From NCBI GenBank assembly GCA_018710945.1, contig DVIW01000039.1, forward strand, positions 1 through 64,000: a stretch of 64,000 bases of DNA, written 5' to 3'. How positions within the stretch are numbered: the stretch's first letter is position 1; every line of letters starts with the position of its first letter. Below are positions 1-16,324 of the stretch, piece after piece. A model generated the notes under the pieces. That model was not told the origin of the DNA, made no database searches, and was given only the letters and a program-made list of their open reading frames with translations. The translations under genes and the position numbers were made by a program. Source of the DNA: Candidatus Aphodovivens avistercoris (GTDB lineage Bacteria > Actinomycetota > Coriobacteriia > Coriobacteriales > Eggerthellaceae).

Positions 1-114
1 CAGCCGTGCACCCACCCGCGCCGCTCGCGCGGCAGGCGCGCCGCCCACCGCGCGCTTCTGTAAAAAGCAGGTCAAGCCATCCGTCGCCCTGCCCAGCCGC
101 CGCCGCGCTTGCCC

Positions 115-120
115 TACAAT
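115..120 (+). promoter_or_regulatory. putative -10 box for ppx-ppk1
   Basis: A TACAAT hexamer lies 46 bp before the chosen ppx start. No good -35 hexamer is visible at 16-18 bp. The same CTACAATG context precedes rubrerythrin (20776) and the MBL hydrolase (25212), which mildly supports a real -10. The rest of bases 1-165 is GC-rich and shows nothing else. Confidence 0.4.
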
Positions 121-165
121 GATCGGTTGGAACTGACCCCCTCGCACTGAAGGATGCGAACCGCC

Positions 166-1089
166 ATGCCCAACTACGCCGTCATCGACTTGGGATCCAA
201 CTCGATCCGCCTCGTGGTGTACGAGGTGCGCAACGACAAGAAGCGCGCCTACACCAACAAGGACTTCCGCAGCCTCATCAACGACAAGGTGATGGCCGGC
301 CTAGCCGCCTACGTGGAGGACGGCGTGTTCACGAAGGCGGGCGTCAAGCGCGCCGTCAGCGTGCTGAAGGGGCACCTGAAGCGCTCCAAGTACTTCCAGT
401 GCAAGCGCGTGGACGTGTTCGCCACCGCCGTGCTGCGCAACGCTTCCAACTGCGACGAGGCCATCGCCGCCATCGAGAAGGACACCGGGCTTCCCGTCAC
501 CCTGCTCTCCGCGCGCGACGAGGCGCATCTGGGCTTCGTCGGCGCCACCTGCGACCGCGCCATCGAGCGCGGCACGCTCATCGACATCGGCGGCGGCTCC
601 ACCGAGCTCACCCGCATTGAGGGCGGCAAGCAGCGCGACAACGTCAGCCTGGGCCAGGGGTCGCTGTCGTCCTACGCGCAGTTCGTGAAGGACATCCTGC
701 CCACGCCGGAAGAGGCCGCCGCCATCCGCGAAGCGTTCTGGAAGCACGTCGAGGCGCTGCCGAACCGCGAGGCGTTCCGCGCCGAGACCTTCTACGGCAT
801 CGGCGGCACTGCGCGCGCCGCGGCGAAGATGTACGCCCAGACCCACGGCGAGGGCGTCCGCCCCAAGACGCTCTCGCCCGAGCAGGTCCGCGACATCCTG
901 GCGCTGCGCCGCCAGAACGCCTCGGCCTACGCCCACAGCGCGCTGAAGGCCTCGGCCGAACGCATCCACACCCTCACGCCCGGATGTTTGATCTTGGAAT
1001 CGTTGCTAACCGGGCTGGGTGCCACTAAACTGGAGATATGCAAATACGGCGTGCGCGAGGGCTACCTCATCGAGCGCATGCTGGGCTAG
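166..1089 (+). CDS. ppx: Ppx/GppA family exopolyphosphatase
   Basis: Predicted cytosolic phosphatase of the ASKHA fold, 307 aa. Family members release phosphate from polyphosphate or the 5' phosphate of pppGpp. The N-terminus carries the phosphate-1 motif VIDLGSNSIRLVV, then FATAVLRNA, the phosphate-2 motif LIDIGGGSTELT near residue 145, and a GIGGTARA loop. The length fits the short actinobacterial form, which lacks the C-terminal HD domain of E. coli Ppx. I chose the ATG at 166 because GAAGGA ends 11 bp upstream; the in-frame ATG at 154 overlaps that ribosome-binding site. ppk1 follows 109 bp later on the same strand, so synthesis and breakdown of polyphosphate are probably co-expressed. 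PPX versus GppA specificity cannot be decided from sequence. Confidence 0.9.
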   Translation: MPNYAVIDLGSNSIRLVVYEVRNDKKRAYTNKDFRSLINDKVMAGLAAYVEDGVFTKAGVKRAVSVLKGHLKRSKYFQCKRVDVFATAVLRNASNCDEAIAAIEKDTGLPVTLLSARDEAHLGFVGATCDRAIERGTLIDIGGGSTELTRIEGGKQRDNVSLGQGSLSSYAQFVKDILPTPEEAAAIREAFWKHVEALPNREAFRAETFYGIGGTARAAAKMYAQTHGEGVRPKTLSPEQVRDILALRRQNASAYAHSALKASAERIHTLTPGCLILESLLTGLGATKLEICKYGVREGYLIERMLG

Positions 1090-1198
1090 CGGGCCTTATC
1101 GCCTGCAGGCCGCCAGCGGGGCGGGAGGGTCCCGGGGCGGCGCATTCGCGCTTTTCTGCGCATCCATGTTCCGGGAACGCCCGGAGAAAGGGGAACCC

Positions 1199-3775
1199 AT
1201 GGCCGATCAGCCGACCACCCTCGCCAACCAAACGACAAGCAGCCTGCGCAAGGAGGGGTATCCCCCCTACCTGCAGAACCGCGAGCTGTCCTGGCTCACC
1301 TTCGACGAGCGCGTGCTTGACCAGGGCGCCGACCCGTCGGTGCCGCTGCTGGAGCGCCTGAACTTCATCTCGATCTTCTGGAGCAACCTGCAGGAGTTCT
1401 TCATGGTGCGCGTGGGCAGCCTGACCGACCTGTCGCTGGCCAAGCGCGAGATCATCGACTCGAAGTCGGGCATGACCCCCGCAGAGCAGATCGCCGCCAT
1501 CCACGAGCGCTGCCACCAGCTCTACCCCATCCAAGAACGCGTGTTCGAGGACGTGCGCGCCCAGCTGGCCGACCACGGCGTGCGCCACCTGCGCCCCGAG
1601 GACCTTAACGACGACCAGCGCTCCTTCCTGCGCGAATACTTCCGCGTGAACGTGGAGCCGTTCCTTTCGCCGCAGATCATCAACTCGCGCCACCCCTTCC
1701 CCCACCTGGAGAACGGCGCGCTGTACGTGGTGGTGCGCCTTGACGAGGAGGCCGAGGTCGAAAAGGCCGACAAGCCCGCCAAGGGCAAGAAGGCGAAGGC
1801 CGACGCGAAGGGCGCCAAGAACATGGCCGCCGAGGGCGTGACGATGGGCCTCATCCCGCTGCCGCGCCAGAGCCAGCGCGTCATCAAGCTGCCGGGCGAG
1901 GGCTTCTCGTTCATCCTGCTGGAGCACGTCATCGAGATGGAAGCCGCGCAGGTGTTCAGCATGTACACGGTGAAGCACACCAACGTCATCTGCGTCACCC
2001 GCAACGCCGACCTTGACGCCACCGAGGGCGCCGACGAGAGCGACGACGACTACCGCGAGCACATGAAGCGCATCCTCAAGCGCCGCGGCCGTTTGGCCCC
2101 CGTGCGCCTGGAGTGCGAGCGCCCGCTGTCCAGCACGCTGAACAAGCTGCTGCTTAAGCGCTTGGAGCTCAAGCCCCACCAGGCCTACGTCACCACGGTG
2201 CCGCTGGACATGAGCTACACCTGGGGCTTGGCCTCGCTCGTGTCGAAGAAAGCCCGCGCCGCGCTGACCCACCCCCCGTTCACGCCGCAGTGGCCCGCCT
2301 CGCTGGACCGCAGCCGTTCCATCATCGAGCAGGTGTGCGAGCACGAGGTGCTGCTGAACTACCCCTACGAGAGCATGGACGCCTTCGTGCAGCTGCTGCG
2401 CGAGGCGGCGCACGACCCCAGCGTCATCTCCATCAAGATAACCCTCTACCGCCTGGCCAGCCAGTCGCACCTGGCCGAGGCCCTCATCAGCGCTGCCGAG
2501 CACGGCAAGCAGGTGACGGCCCTGTTCGAGCTGCGCGCCCGCTTCGACGAGAACAACAACATCGAGTGGTCGCAGCGCTTCGAAGAGGCCGGCTGCAACG
2601 TCATCTACGGCTTCCGCGACTTCAAGGTGCACAGCAAGATCTGCTGCATCACGCGCCAGACCGAAAACGGCCTGCAGCACATCACGCAGCTGGGCACGGG
2701 CAACTACAACGAGAAGACGGCGAAGCTCTACACCGACTTCTCGTTCATCACCACCGACGAGGCCTTCGGGCGCGACGCCACCGACTTCTTCCGCAACATG
2801 GCGCTGGAGAACGTCTCGGATGACTACGACATCCTGTGGGTGGCGCCGCTGCAGATCAAGCCCTACATCATCGCCGGCATCGAGGCGCAGATCGCGCTGG
2901 CGAAGCGCGGCGAGCCGTGCGGGCTCATCTTCAAGACGAACTCCATCACCGACCGCGGCATCATCGACAAGCTGGCCGAAGCCTCGCAGGCCGGCGTGCC
3001 CGTCACGCTGCTCGTGCGCGGCATCAGCTGCATCGTGCCCGGCGTGCCCGGCTACACCGACAACGTGCGCGTGGTGTCCATCGTCGGCCGCCAGCTGGAG
3101 CACAGCCGCATCTACGGCTTCGGCCCGCACGACAGCATGCGCCTGTACCTGGCCAGCGCCGACCTGATGACGCGCAACATGGAAAAACGCGTGGAGATCG
3201 CCTGGCCGGTGCTCAACGAGAAGCTGCGCCAGAAGATCCTGGACTACTTCGACACCTGCCTGGCCGACACCGCCAAGCTGCGCGAGCTTCTGCCCGACGG
3301 CACCTACACCCCGCTGCGCGCGTTCGCGCAGGAAGGGGAAGAACCCTTCGACTCGCAGGAACACCTCATCAAGCAGGCGCAGATCGCGCGTGCCGAGGCC
3401 GTGCGCGAAGAGGTGGAGCGCGGCGCGAACAAGCGCGCGGGCGAGCAGATGACCCGCGAGGAAGCGGCGGGCATCATCTCCGAGAAGATCGCCTCGGCCG
3501 AGGCCGACCCGGCGTCCGGCCTGCCCGCCACCGCCGGCGCGGCGGTCGAGCCCGCAGCCGTCGCTGCGACGGCTGCTGCGGCGGCGCCCGCCAGCGCTCC
3601 GGCAGAGGTCGTCTCCGCGACGCCGGCTCCCGCTCCCGCCCAGCCCGCCGCCCCGGCCGCCCCGACGCTCCGCCCGGCCGCGCCTTCGAACGGTGCAGCG
3701 CCGCGCAAGGGCGGCCTGGTGAAGGACGTGCTCACCATCCTGTTCGCACCCCGCGGCAAGGGCCCGCGCCGCTAG
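1199..3775 (+). CDS. ppk1: polyphosphate kinase 1
   Basis: PPK1 reversibly transfers the gamma phosphate of ATP onto polyphosphate. The 858-aa protein begins with the family signature NRELSWLTFDERVLDQ and has the full N, head and two C-terminal phospholipase-D-like domains. The predicted autophosphorylated histidine is His478 in FKVHSKIC, and the second active-site histidine is His635 in LEHSRIYGF; GTGNYNEKTA is also present. The start at 1199 follows GAGAAAGGGGAA; an in-frame ATG at 1166 is less well placed. After about residue 700 there is a charged helix and then an Ala/Pro-rich low-complexity tail ending in basic residues, which makes it longer than the usual ~690 aa. It lies downstream of ppx. 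Confidence 0.95.
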   Translation: MADQPTTLANQTTSSLRKEGYPPYLQNRELSWLTFDERVLDQGADPSVPLLERLNFISIFWSNLQEFFMVRVGSLTDLSLAKREIIDSKSGMTPAEQIAAIHERCHQLYPIQERVFEDVRAQLADHGVRHLRPEDLNDDQRSFLREYFRVNVEPFLSPQIINSRHPFPHLENGALYVVVRLDEEAEVEKADKPAKGKKAKADAKGAKNMAAEGVTMGLIPLPRQSQRVIKLPGEGFSFILLEHVIEMEAAQVFSMYTVKHTNVICVTRNADLDATEGADESDDDYREHMKRILKRRGRLAPVRLECERPLSSTLNKLLLKRLELKPHQAYVTTVPLDMSYTWGLASLVSKKARAALTHPPFTPQWPASLDRSRSIIEQVCEHEVLLNYPYESMDAFVQLLREAAHDPSVISIKITLYRLASQSHLAEALISAAEHGKQVTALFELRARFDENNNIEWSQRFEEAGCNVIYGFRDFKVHSKICCITRQTENGLQHITQLGTGNYNEKTAKLYTDFSFITTDEAFGRDATDFFRNMALENVSDDYDILWVAPLQIKPYIIAGIEAQIALAKRGEPCGLIFKTNSITDRGIIDKLAEASQAGVPVTLLVRGISCIVPGVPGYTDNVRVVSIVGRQLEHSRIYGFGPHDSMRLYLASADLMTRNMEKRVEIAWPVLNEKLRQKILDYFDTCLADTAKLRELLPDGTYTPLRAFAQEGEEPFDSQEHLIKQAQIARAEAVREEVERGANKRAGEQMTREEAAGIISEKIASAEADPASGLPATAGAAVEPAAVAATAAAAAPASAPAEVVSATPAPAPAQPAAPAAPTLRPAAPSNGAAPRKGGLVKDVLTILFAPRGKGPRR

Positions 3776-3796
3776 GGTGCCCCCCAAGCACGACGA

Positions 3797-3847
3797 AGGC
3801 CCCCAGGGCTTCCGGCTTCCCGCCGATGCCCTGGGGGCCTCTTCGTT
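3797..3847 (+). terminator. terminator between convergent ppk1 and the LRR gene
   Basis: A perfect 13-bp stem (3797-3809 with 3828-3840), core CCCCCAGGGC / GCCCTGGGGG, with an 18-nt loop is followed by CTTCGTTTC. It lies 21 bp after ppk1. Stem symmetry would let it also stop the gene on the other strand. Confidence 0.75.
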
Positions 3848-3925
3848 TCGGTACGCGCACGGGACAGGGCGCAGCGCGCGTCACGTGGCGCTGCCGCATC
3901 TGCGCCCGCAGCCCGGCGCCCGGCG

Positions 3926-4873
3926 CTATTCCGCCAGGTACTCTTCCAGCAGATCGTCGTCGGAAGGGTCGTCCAGCACGGCCAGGCGGGCGCGCACGTC
4001 GCGCATGCGCTTGCGCGTGCGGTCGATGCGGGCGCGCGCCTGGGAGGCCAGATCGCTGTCAGCTCCCTCCAGCAGCGCCTCGGCGTCGCGCCGCTCCTCG
4101 CGCAGGTAGGCCAGCTCGTCGGCCAGCTCGGCGCGCTCCTCCTCGTGGCGTGCGCGGAAGTCCTCTTCCAGCTGCGCGCGGTGCGCCTCCTTCACGTACC
4201 CGAAACGCCCGATGACCTCCTGCGGGAAGGCGTCGGGGAACTCCCACATCAGATGCTCGGGGATGGCGGAGAAGTCCAACGCGTCGCAACCGGCGAACAC
4301 GTCGCGCTCCATCGTCTGCAGCGTCTCGGGAAGCGCGACACGCCGCAGCGACGAGCAGCCGAAGAACGCCTCGCGGCCAAGGTGGGAAAGCGTTTCGGGA
4401 AGCTCCACGGCCTCCAGCGCCGCGCACTGCGAGAACGCGCGGTACCCGACGGACTCCAGCCGCTCGAAGGGGCCGACGCGCTTCAGGCTGCCGCACTGCG
4501 AGAACGCCCGCGCGCCGATGGCGGTCACGCCGCGCCCCCCATCGGCCGCCTCCAGCTTGCGGCAGCCGGAAAACGCCGCGTCAGGCACAGCCCCCAACGC
4601 GTCCGGCAGCTTCACCGCGCGCAGCGACCGGCAGCTTTCGAACGCGCCCTCGCCCAGCTCTTCAAGCGACGCGGGAAGCGACACGGCGGAAAGCCGCGCG
4701 CAGCCGGCGAACGCGCGCTCGCCCACCCGCGTCACCGAGGCGGGCAGCACGGCGCTCTCGATGCCGTCCTGCTTGCGGAACGCCTCGCGGCCCACCGACA
4801 CGCATCCTTCAGGGATCTCCACCGCCGTCGCGCCCTCTTCGGGCACGTAGCCGGTCACCTCCAGCAGAAACAC
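3926..4873 (-). CDS. BspA-type leucine-rich repeat protein, apparently intracellular
   Basis: 315 aa. Residues ~15-200 hold about eight LRR_5 units of roughly 23 aa with the recurrent pattern (I/V)xxxAFxxCxxLxxVxLPxxL, for example VGERAFAGCARLSAVSLP. The C-terminal ~95 aa are highly charged, rich in E and R, and look like a long helix or coiled coil. There is no signal peptide or membrane segment, unlike most BspA-like surface proteins, so a cytosolic scaffold or binding role is inferred. The GTG start at 4873 is supported by AAGGAG about 6 bp upstream. It lies 39 bp downstream of glmM on the same strand and probably ends the hisE-glmM transcription unit. Ligand unknown. Confidence 0.8.
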   Translation of the reverse strand: MFLLEVTGYVPEEGATAVEIPEGCVSVGREAFRKQDGIESAVLPASVTRVGERAFAGCARLSAVSLPASLEELGEGAFESCRSLRAVKLPDALGAVPDAAFSGCRKLEAADGGRGVTAIGARAFSQCGSLKRVGPFERLESVGYRAFSQCAALEAVELPETLSHLGREAFFGCSSLRRVALPETLQTMERDVFAGCDALDFSAIPEHLMWEFPDAFPQEVIGRFGYVKEAHRAQLEEDFRARHEEERAELADELAYLREERRDAEALLEGADSDLASQARARIDRTRKRMRDVRARLAVLDDPSDDDLLEEYLAE

Positions 4874-4912
4874 CGCTTCTCCTTCCGCAGACAGCCCCGT
4901 CCCGAACGGCGC

Positions 4913-6283
4913 CTAGCCCTCGCGCTCCACCACGTCGGCGATGGCGCGGGCGTGCGTCTCCGCGTCCTCGGCGGAAAGCGCCTCCACCATCACGCGCACC
5001 ACCGGCTCGGTGCCGGAGGGGCGCAAAAGCACGCGGCCGTTCTCGCCGAGCGCCGCCTCGGCCGCGGCCACGGCCTCCTTCACGGCGGGCTGCTCGCTTG
5101 CCGTGTGCTTGTCGGCCACACGCACGTTGATGAGCGTCTGCGGGAAGCGCGTCATCACCTTCACGGCCTCCGAGACGCTCTTGCCGCTGCGCTTCACCGC
5201 AGCCAGGAACTGCACGGCGGTCATGAGACCGTCGCCCGTCGAGTTGTGCTCGAGCAGGATCATGTGCCCGGATTGCTCGCCGCCGATGGCAAAGCCGTGC
5301 GCGCGCATCTCTTCCAGCACGTAGCGGTCGCCCACCTTGGTCTGCACCACGTCGATGCCCGCATCGCGCATCGCATGCACGAAGCCCAGGTTGCACATCA
5401 CCGTGCTCACCACCGTGTTGCCGGCCAGCACGCCGCGCTGCTTCATGTCCAGCGCGCACACCGCCTCCACGATGTCGCCGTCGATCTCGTCGCCCTCGGG
5501 CGTCATCAGCATCACGCGGTCGGCGTCGCCGTCGTGCGCGATGCCCACGTCGGCGCCCGTCTCCTCCATGAGCTCGCGCAGCGGGCCCAGATGCGTCGAG
5601 CCGCACTCCACGTTGATGTCGGTGCCGTTGAAGTCGTCGTTGATGACGATCACCTCGGCGCCGAGGCGCTTGAGCGCCGCCGGGCTCGTAAGCGACGAAG
5701 CGCCATGCCCCGTGTCCAGCGCGATCGTCATGCCGGAGAAGTCGATGCCCTGCTCGCGGATGGAGCGCACCGCATGCTCGATGTAGATCTCGCACGCCTC
5801 CTCCACCTCCACGGCGACGCCCAGCTCGGGGCCGCTCGGCATGGCGGCATCGGCGTCGCCCGCCGCACGGGCGCGCTCGACGGCGCCCTCCAGGCCGCCG
5901 TCCTTGATGAACGCCTCGATCTCGTCCTCCACCGCGTCGGGCAGCTTGAAGCCCTCGGCGTCGAACAGCTTGATGCCGTTGTACTCCGGCGGGTTGTGCG
6001 AGGCGGAGATCACCGCGCCGCCCGCCGCGTTCAGCTCGCGCACGAGCAGCGCCACCCCCGGCGTGGGGATGATGCCGGCTGCCAGCGCCGTGCCGCCCGC
6101 GCTCGCGATGCCGGCCACCAGCGCCGCCTCCAGCATGTCGCCCGACAGGCGCGTGTCCTTGCCCACCACGATGGCCTTGCCCAGAAACGTCACCGCCGCC
6201 TGGCCCAACCGGTACGCCAGCTCGCAGGTCAGCTCGGTGTTCGCCACGCCGCGAACGCCGTCGGTCCCGAAAAGTCGTGCCAT
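4913..6283 (-). CDS. glmM: phosphoglucosamine mutase
   Basis: Converts glucosamine-6-phosphate to glucosamine-1-phosphate for UDP-GlcNAc and peptidoglycan synthesis in the cytosol. At 456 aa the length is standard. It starts with the family signature MARLFGTDGVRGVAN. The catalytic phosphoserine is Ser95 in SASHNPPEYNG; the Mg-binding loop is DGDADR; the sugar-binding loop GGEQSGH and the phosphate-binding loop RPSGTEPVVRVM are intact. hisE lies 48 bp upstream and the LRR gene 39 bp downstream, all on -, so one transcript is likely. The linkage of glmM to hisE is not a pathway connection. Confidence 0.95.
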   Translation of the reverse strand: MARLFGTDGVRGVANTELTCELAYRLGQAAVTFLGKAIVVGKDTRLSGDMLEAALVAGIASAGGTALAAGIIPTPGVALLVRELNAAGGAVISASHNPPEYNGIKLFDAEGFKLPDAVEDEIEAFIKDGGLEGAVERARAAGDADAAMPSGPELGVAVEVEEACEIYIEHAVRSIREQGIDFSGMTIALDTGHGASSLTSPAALKRLGAEVIVINDDFNGTDINVECGSTHLGPLRELMEETGADVGIAHDGDADRVMLMTPEGDEIDGDIVEAVCALDMKQRGVLAGNTVVSTVMCNLGFVHAMRDAGIDVVQTKVGDRYVLEEMRAHGFAIGGEQSGHMILLEHNSTGDGLMTAVQFLAAVKRSGKSVSEAVKVMTRFPQTLINVRVADKHTASEQPAVKEAVAAAEAALGENGRVLLRPSGTEPVVRVMVEALSAEDAETHARAIADVVEREG

Positions 6284-6331
6284 GGTCTCCCCCTTGCAGA
6301 ATCGTGCCCGCCGCCCCTGCGGCGGATCGCG

Positions 6332-6820
6332 CTACTTCCCGCGCTTCACGTGCTCTTCGTGAAGGCGAACCGCCCCGACGGGGCGCTCCTCCTCGGTCAT
6401 GCGGTTGTTCAGCTCCGCGGCGAACTCGTCCAGCGAGACGCCGAAGCGCTCCAAAACCACCAGCAAATGGTACACCACGTCGGCCGCCTCGTAGCGCAGA
6501 TGGTCGATCGCGGCATCGTACTCGGGCGGCAGCGCCACGTCCAGGCGCTCCGCCTCGCCGTCGCCCGCCAGCGCCAGCGCGGCCGCGATGGCCGACGCCG
6601 ACCGCGCTTCCACGTCCTTTGCAGCCAGCCCCACTTCCACGGCCTCTTCCGCCACCTTCTTCAGCGGCGCGTCCAGCGGCCCGGCAAGCAGACGGTGCGT
6701 GTAGCTTTCCTCCCCCGCGTCGCGGCGCGCCGCGATGGTGGCGGCCAGCGCCTCCAGGGTGGCCCCGATCTGCGAAGTGGGCGCCGCCTCGCCTTCGGGG
6801 ATGTAGGTCTTTGAATGCAT
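6332..6820 (-). CDS. hisE: phosphoribosyl-ATP pyrophosphatase
   Basis: HisE hydrolyses phosphoribosyl-ATP to phosphoribosyl-AMP, the second step of histidine synthesis. The 162-aa protein has the all-alpha MazG-like metal-binding helices: KKVAEEAVEVGLAAKD (EExxE type) and YEAADVVYHLLVVLE (ExxD type). A roughly 25-aa Ala/Gly-rich segment is inserted between the two helices, making it longer than the usual ~90-110 aa form. AAAGGCCGAGG precedes the ATG. No other his gene is in the window, so the gene is separated from the rest of the pathway here. A generic MazG-type NTP pyrophosphatase is the alternative. Confidence 0.8.
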   Translation of the reverse strand: MHSKTYIPEGEAAPTSQIGATLEALAATIAARRDAGEESYTHRLLAGPLDAPLKKVAEEAVEVGLAAKDVEARSASAIAAALALAGDGEAERLDVALPPEYDAAIDHLRYEAADVVYHLLVVLERFGVSLDEFAAELNNRMTEEERPVGAVRLHEEHVKRGK

Positions 6821-6871
6821 CCTCGGCCTTTCGTCCTTCCCTCCGCCTTTCCCCGGGCAACGCCGCCCGGA

Positions 6872-6904
6872 AACGAAAAGGAGGGCGCGTCGCGCGCGCC
6901 CTCC
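6872..6904 (-). terminator. rpoC terminator
   Basis: On the minus strand a 10-bp stem (6895-6904 with 6880-6889; GGAGGGCGCG paired to CGCGCCCTCC) with a 5-nt loop is followed by TTTTCGTTT. It begins 17 bp after the rpoC stop. Some read-through into hisE-glmM is possible because the next gene starts only 60 bp on and no strong promoter is evident between. Confidence 0.85.
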
Positions 6905-6921
6905 CCCTCTAGCGGTTACGG

Positions 6922-14877
<7,956 letters not shown>

Positions 14878-14932
14878 GAGGTCTTTCCTCCTTCAAGAGC
14901 ATCCGTGAATCTGCGAAAAAATGCAATTTGAT

Positions 14933-14961
14933 AGAATATGACGCAGAAGAAGGCGAGTCAA
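14933..14961 (-). promoter_or_regulatory. rpoBC promoter
   Basis: On the minus strand TTGACT (14956-14961) and TATTCT (14933-14938) are separated by exactly 17 bp, in an AT-rich patch of an otherwise GC-rich region. This is the best vegetative promoter outside the CRISPR locus. The 5' UTR would be about 50 nt. Confidence 0.85.
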
Positions 14962-15026
14962 GGAAAATTTTTACAAGATATGGAAGTTTGCTGTTGATCA
15001 GGCCGAATGGGGGCGGCGGGCTGGGG

Positions 15027-15569
15027 CTAGGGGCGGGGGCGGTCGCGGAGGGCCAGGAGCTTGGCGAGGGTTTCGGGCGGGATGCGCTCGGACACGGTGT
15101 TCTTGCGGGAGACCTTCGGCGTCTCGTCCAGGCGGGCGTCCTCGTAGTGCATGGCAAGCTCGCGGCAGAAGCCCTCGGCGCTCATGCGGTCCACGCCGAA
15201 GCCGAACACGGTGTCTTGGATGGTGGCGTCGCTCGTGACGACGAGGGTTTCCACCTGGCGCTCGCGCGCGTCGTGGGCCAGCTTCTCTATCACCTTGTCG
15301 GCCGACTGCCCCGCCGGCGAGAACACGATGCGCACGCCGCCCACCGTCTGCGCCTCGCCCGCTGAAAACGCGTTGCCGCCACCGTCGAACACCACGATGG
15401 CGCGCCACTCGCGCCCGGCGAAGTTGATGACGTCGTTCACCAGCGCGTCGCGCGCGGCGTTGAACCAGTCGTCGGTGTAGTCCGGGTCGTCGATGCGCTT
15501 GTAGCGGCTGCCCGAGCGCAGCACGTTGTACCCGTCGACGATCAGCAGCTTCTTGCGTTGGCGGGGCAT
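15027..15569 (-). CDS. YacP/Rae1-like NYN-domain ribonuclease
   Basis: 180 aa, PIN-like NYN fold. The first strand LLIVDGYNVL carries the catalytic Asp, VVFDGGGN and VVTSDATIQD give further acidic residues, and FSPAGQSADKVIEKLA is the family signature. Bacillus Rae1 is a ribosome-associated endoribonuclease that cuts mRNA in the A site; equivalent activity here is inferred from family membership only. The ATG at 15569 lies 1 bp from the rlmB stop, so it is translated with rlmB. Gene order TRIC-rlmB-nyn suggests an RNA-maturation operon that ends before the rpoB promoter. Confidence 0.85.
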   Translation of the reverse strand: MPRQRKKLLIVDGYNVLRSGSRYKRIDDPDYTDDWFNAARDALVNDVINFAGREWRAIVVFDGGGNAFSAGEAQTVGGVRIVFSPAGQSADKVIEKLAHDARERQVETLVVTSDATIQDTVFGFGVDRMSAEGFCRELAMHYEDARLDETPKVSRKNTVSERIPPETLAKLLALRDRPRP

Positions 15570-15570
15570 C

Positions 15571-16320
15571 TTAGGCCTGGTTCTGGCGCAACCACTCGTA
15601 CATGCAGGCGGTGGCGGCCTGGGCCACGTTCAGCGAGGCCACCTCGCCCTCCAGCGGCAGCTTCACCAGAAAGTCGCAGCTTTCCATTACCACGCGGGAC
15701 AGCCCGTCGTGCTCGTTGCCCATCACCAGGGCGATCTTGCCCTTCAGGTTCGCGTCCCAGATGGAGCCCTCGGCGTGCTCGGTGGCGCCGGCGATCCAGA
15801 AGCCCTCGTCCTTCAGGCGCGCCATGGTCTGCACGAGGTTGGCCACCTGCGCCACGGGCACGTGCGCGATGGCGCCGGCCGAGCTTTTGTAGGTGGCGGC
15901 CTCCACGCGCGCGCTGCGCTTGTTGGGGATCACCATGCCGCTTGCGCCCACGGCCTCGGCGCTGCGGACGATGGCGCCCAGGTTGCCCGCGTCGGTCAGG
16001 TGGTCCAGCAGCACCACCAGCGCGCGACCGTCGTGGGCCTGCGCGTAGTCGTTCGCCTGTTGGATGAGCTCGTTGATGCCCAGGTAGGAGAACGGGCGCG
16101 CCTCGGCCATGACGCCCTGGTGGCTCCCGCGCTCCGACAGCTCGTCGAGCTTCTTGCGCGGCACCAGCTGCACCTCCACCTGGAAGCGCTTCGCCTTGCG
16201 CTGGATGTCGTTGACCAGCGGATCGCGCTTGACGTTGTCGGCCATCATGATGCGCTTCATGGGCACGCCCGTGCGCAGCGCCTCGATGACCGGGCGCTTG
16301 CCCTCGATGTAGTCTGCCAT
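15571..16320 (-). CDS. rlmB: 23S rRNA 2'-O-methyltransferase, TrmH/SpoU family
   Basis: 249 aa. A short N-terminal RNA-binding domain (IEGKRPVIEALRTGVP) is followed by a trefoil-knot SPOUT methyltransferase domain with motif 1 NLGAIVRSAEAVGASG, motif 2 LVMGNEHDGLS and motif 3 LEGEVASLNVAQAATACMY. E. coli RlmB methylates G2251 of 23S rRNA; the exact site here is inferred. I start at the ATG at 16320, where the domain begins, with AAGGAC upstream; a 33-codon in-frame extension would run into the neighbouring gene. It starts 4 bp after the preceding channel gene and ends 1 bp before the NYN gene. Confidence 0.9.
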   Translation of the reverse strand: MADYIEGKRPVIEALRTGVPMKRIMMADNVKRDPLVNDIQRKAKRFQVEVQLVPRKKLDELSERGSHQGVMAEARPFSYLGINELIQQANDYAQAHDGRALVVLLDHLTDAGNLGAIVRSAEAVGASGMVIPNKRSARVEAATYKSSAGAIAHVPVAQVANLVQTMARLKDEGFWIAGATEHAEGSIWDANLKGKIALVMGNEHDGLSRVVMESCDFLVKLPLEGEVASLNVAQAATACMYEWLRQNQA

Positions 16321-16324
16321 GGAG

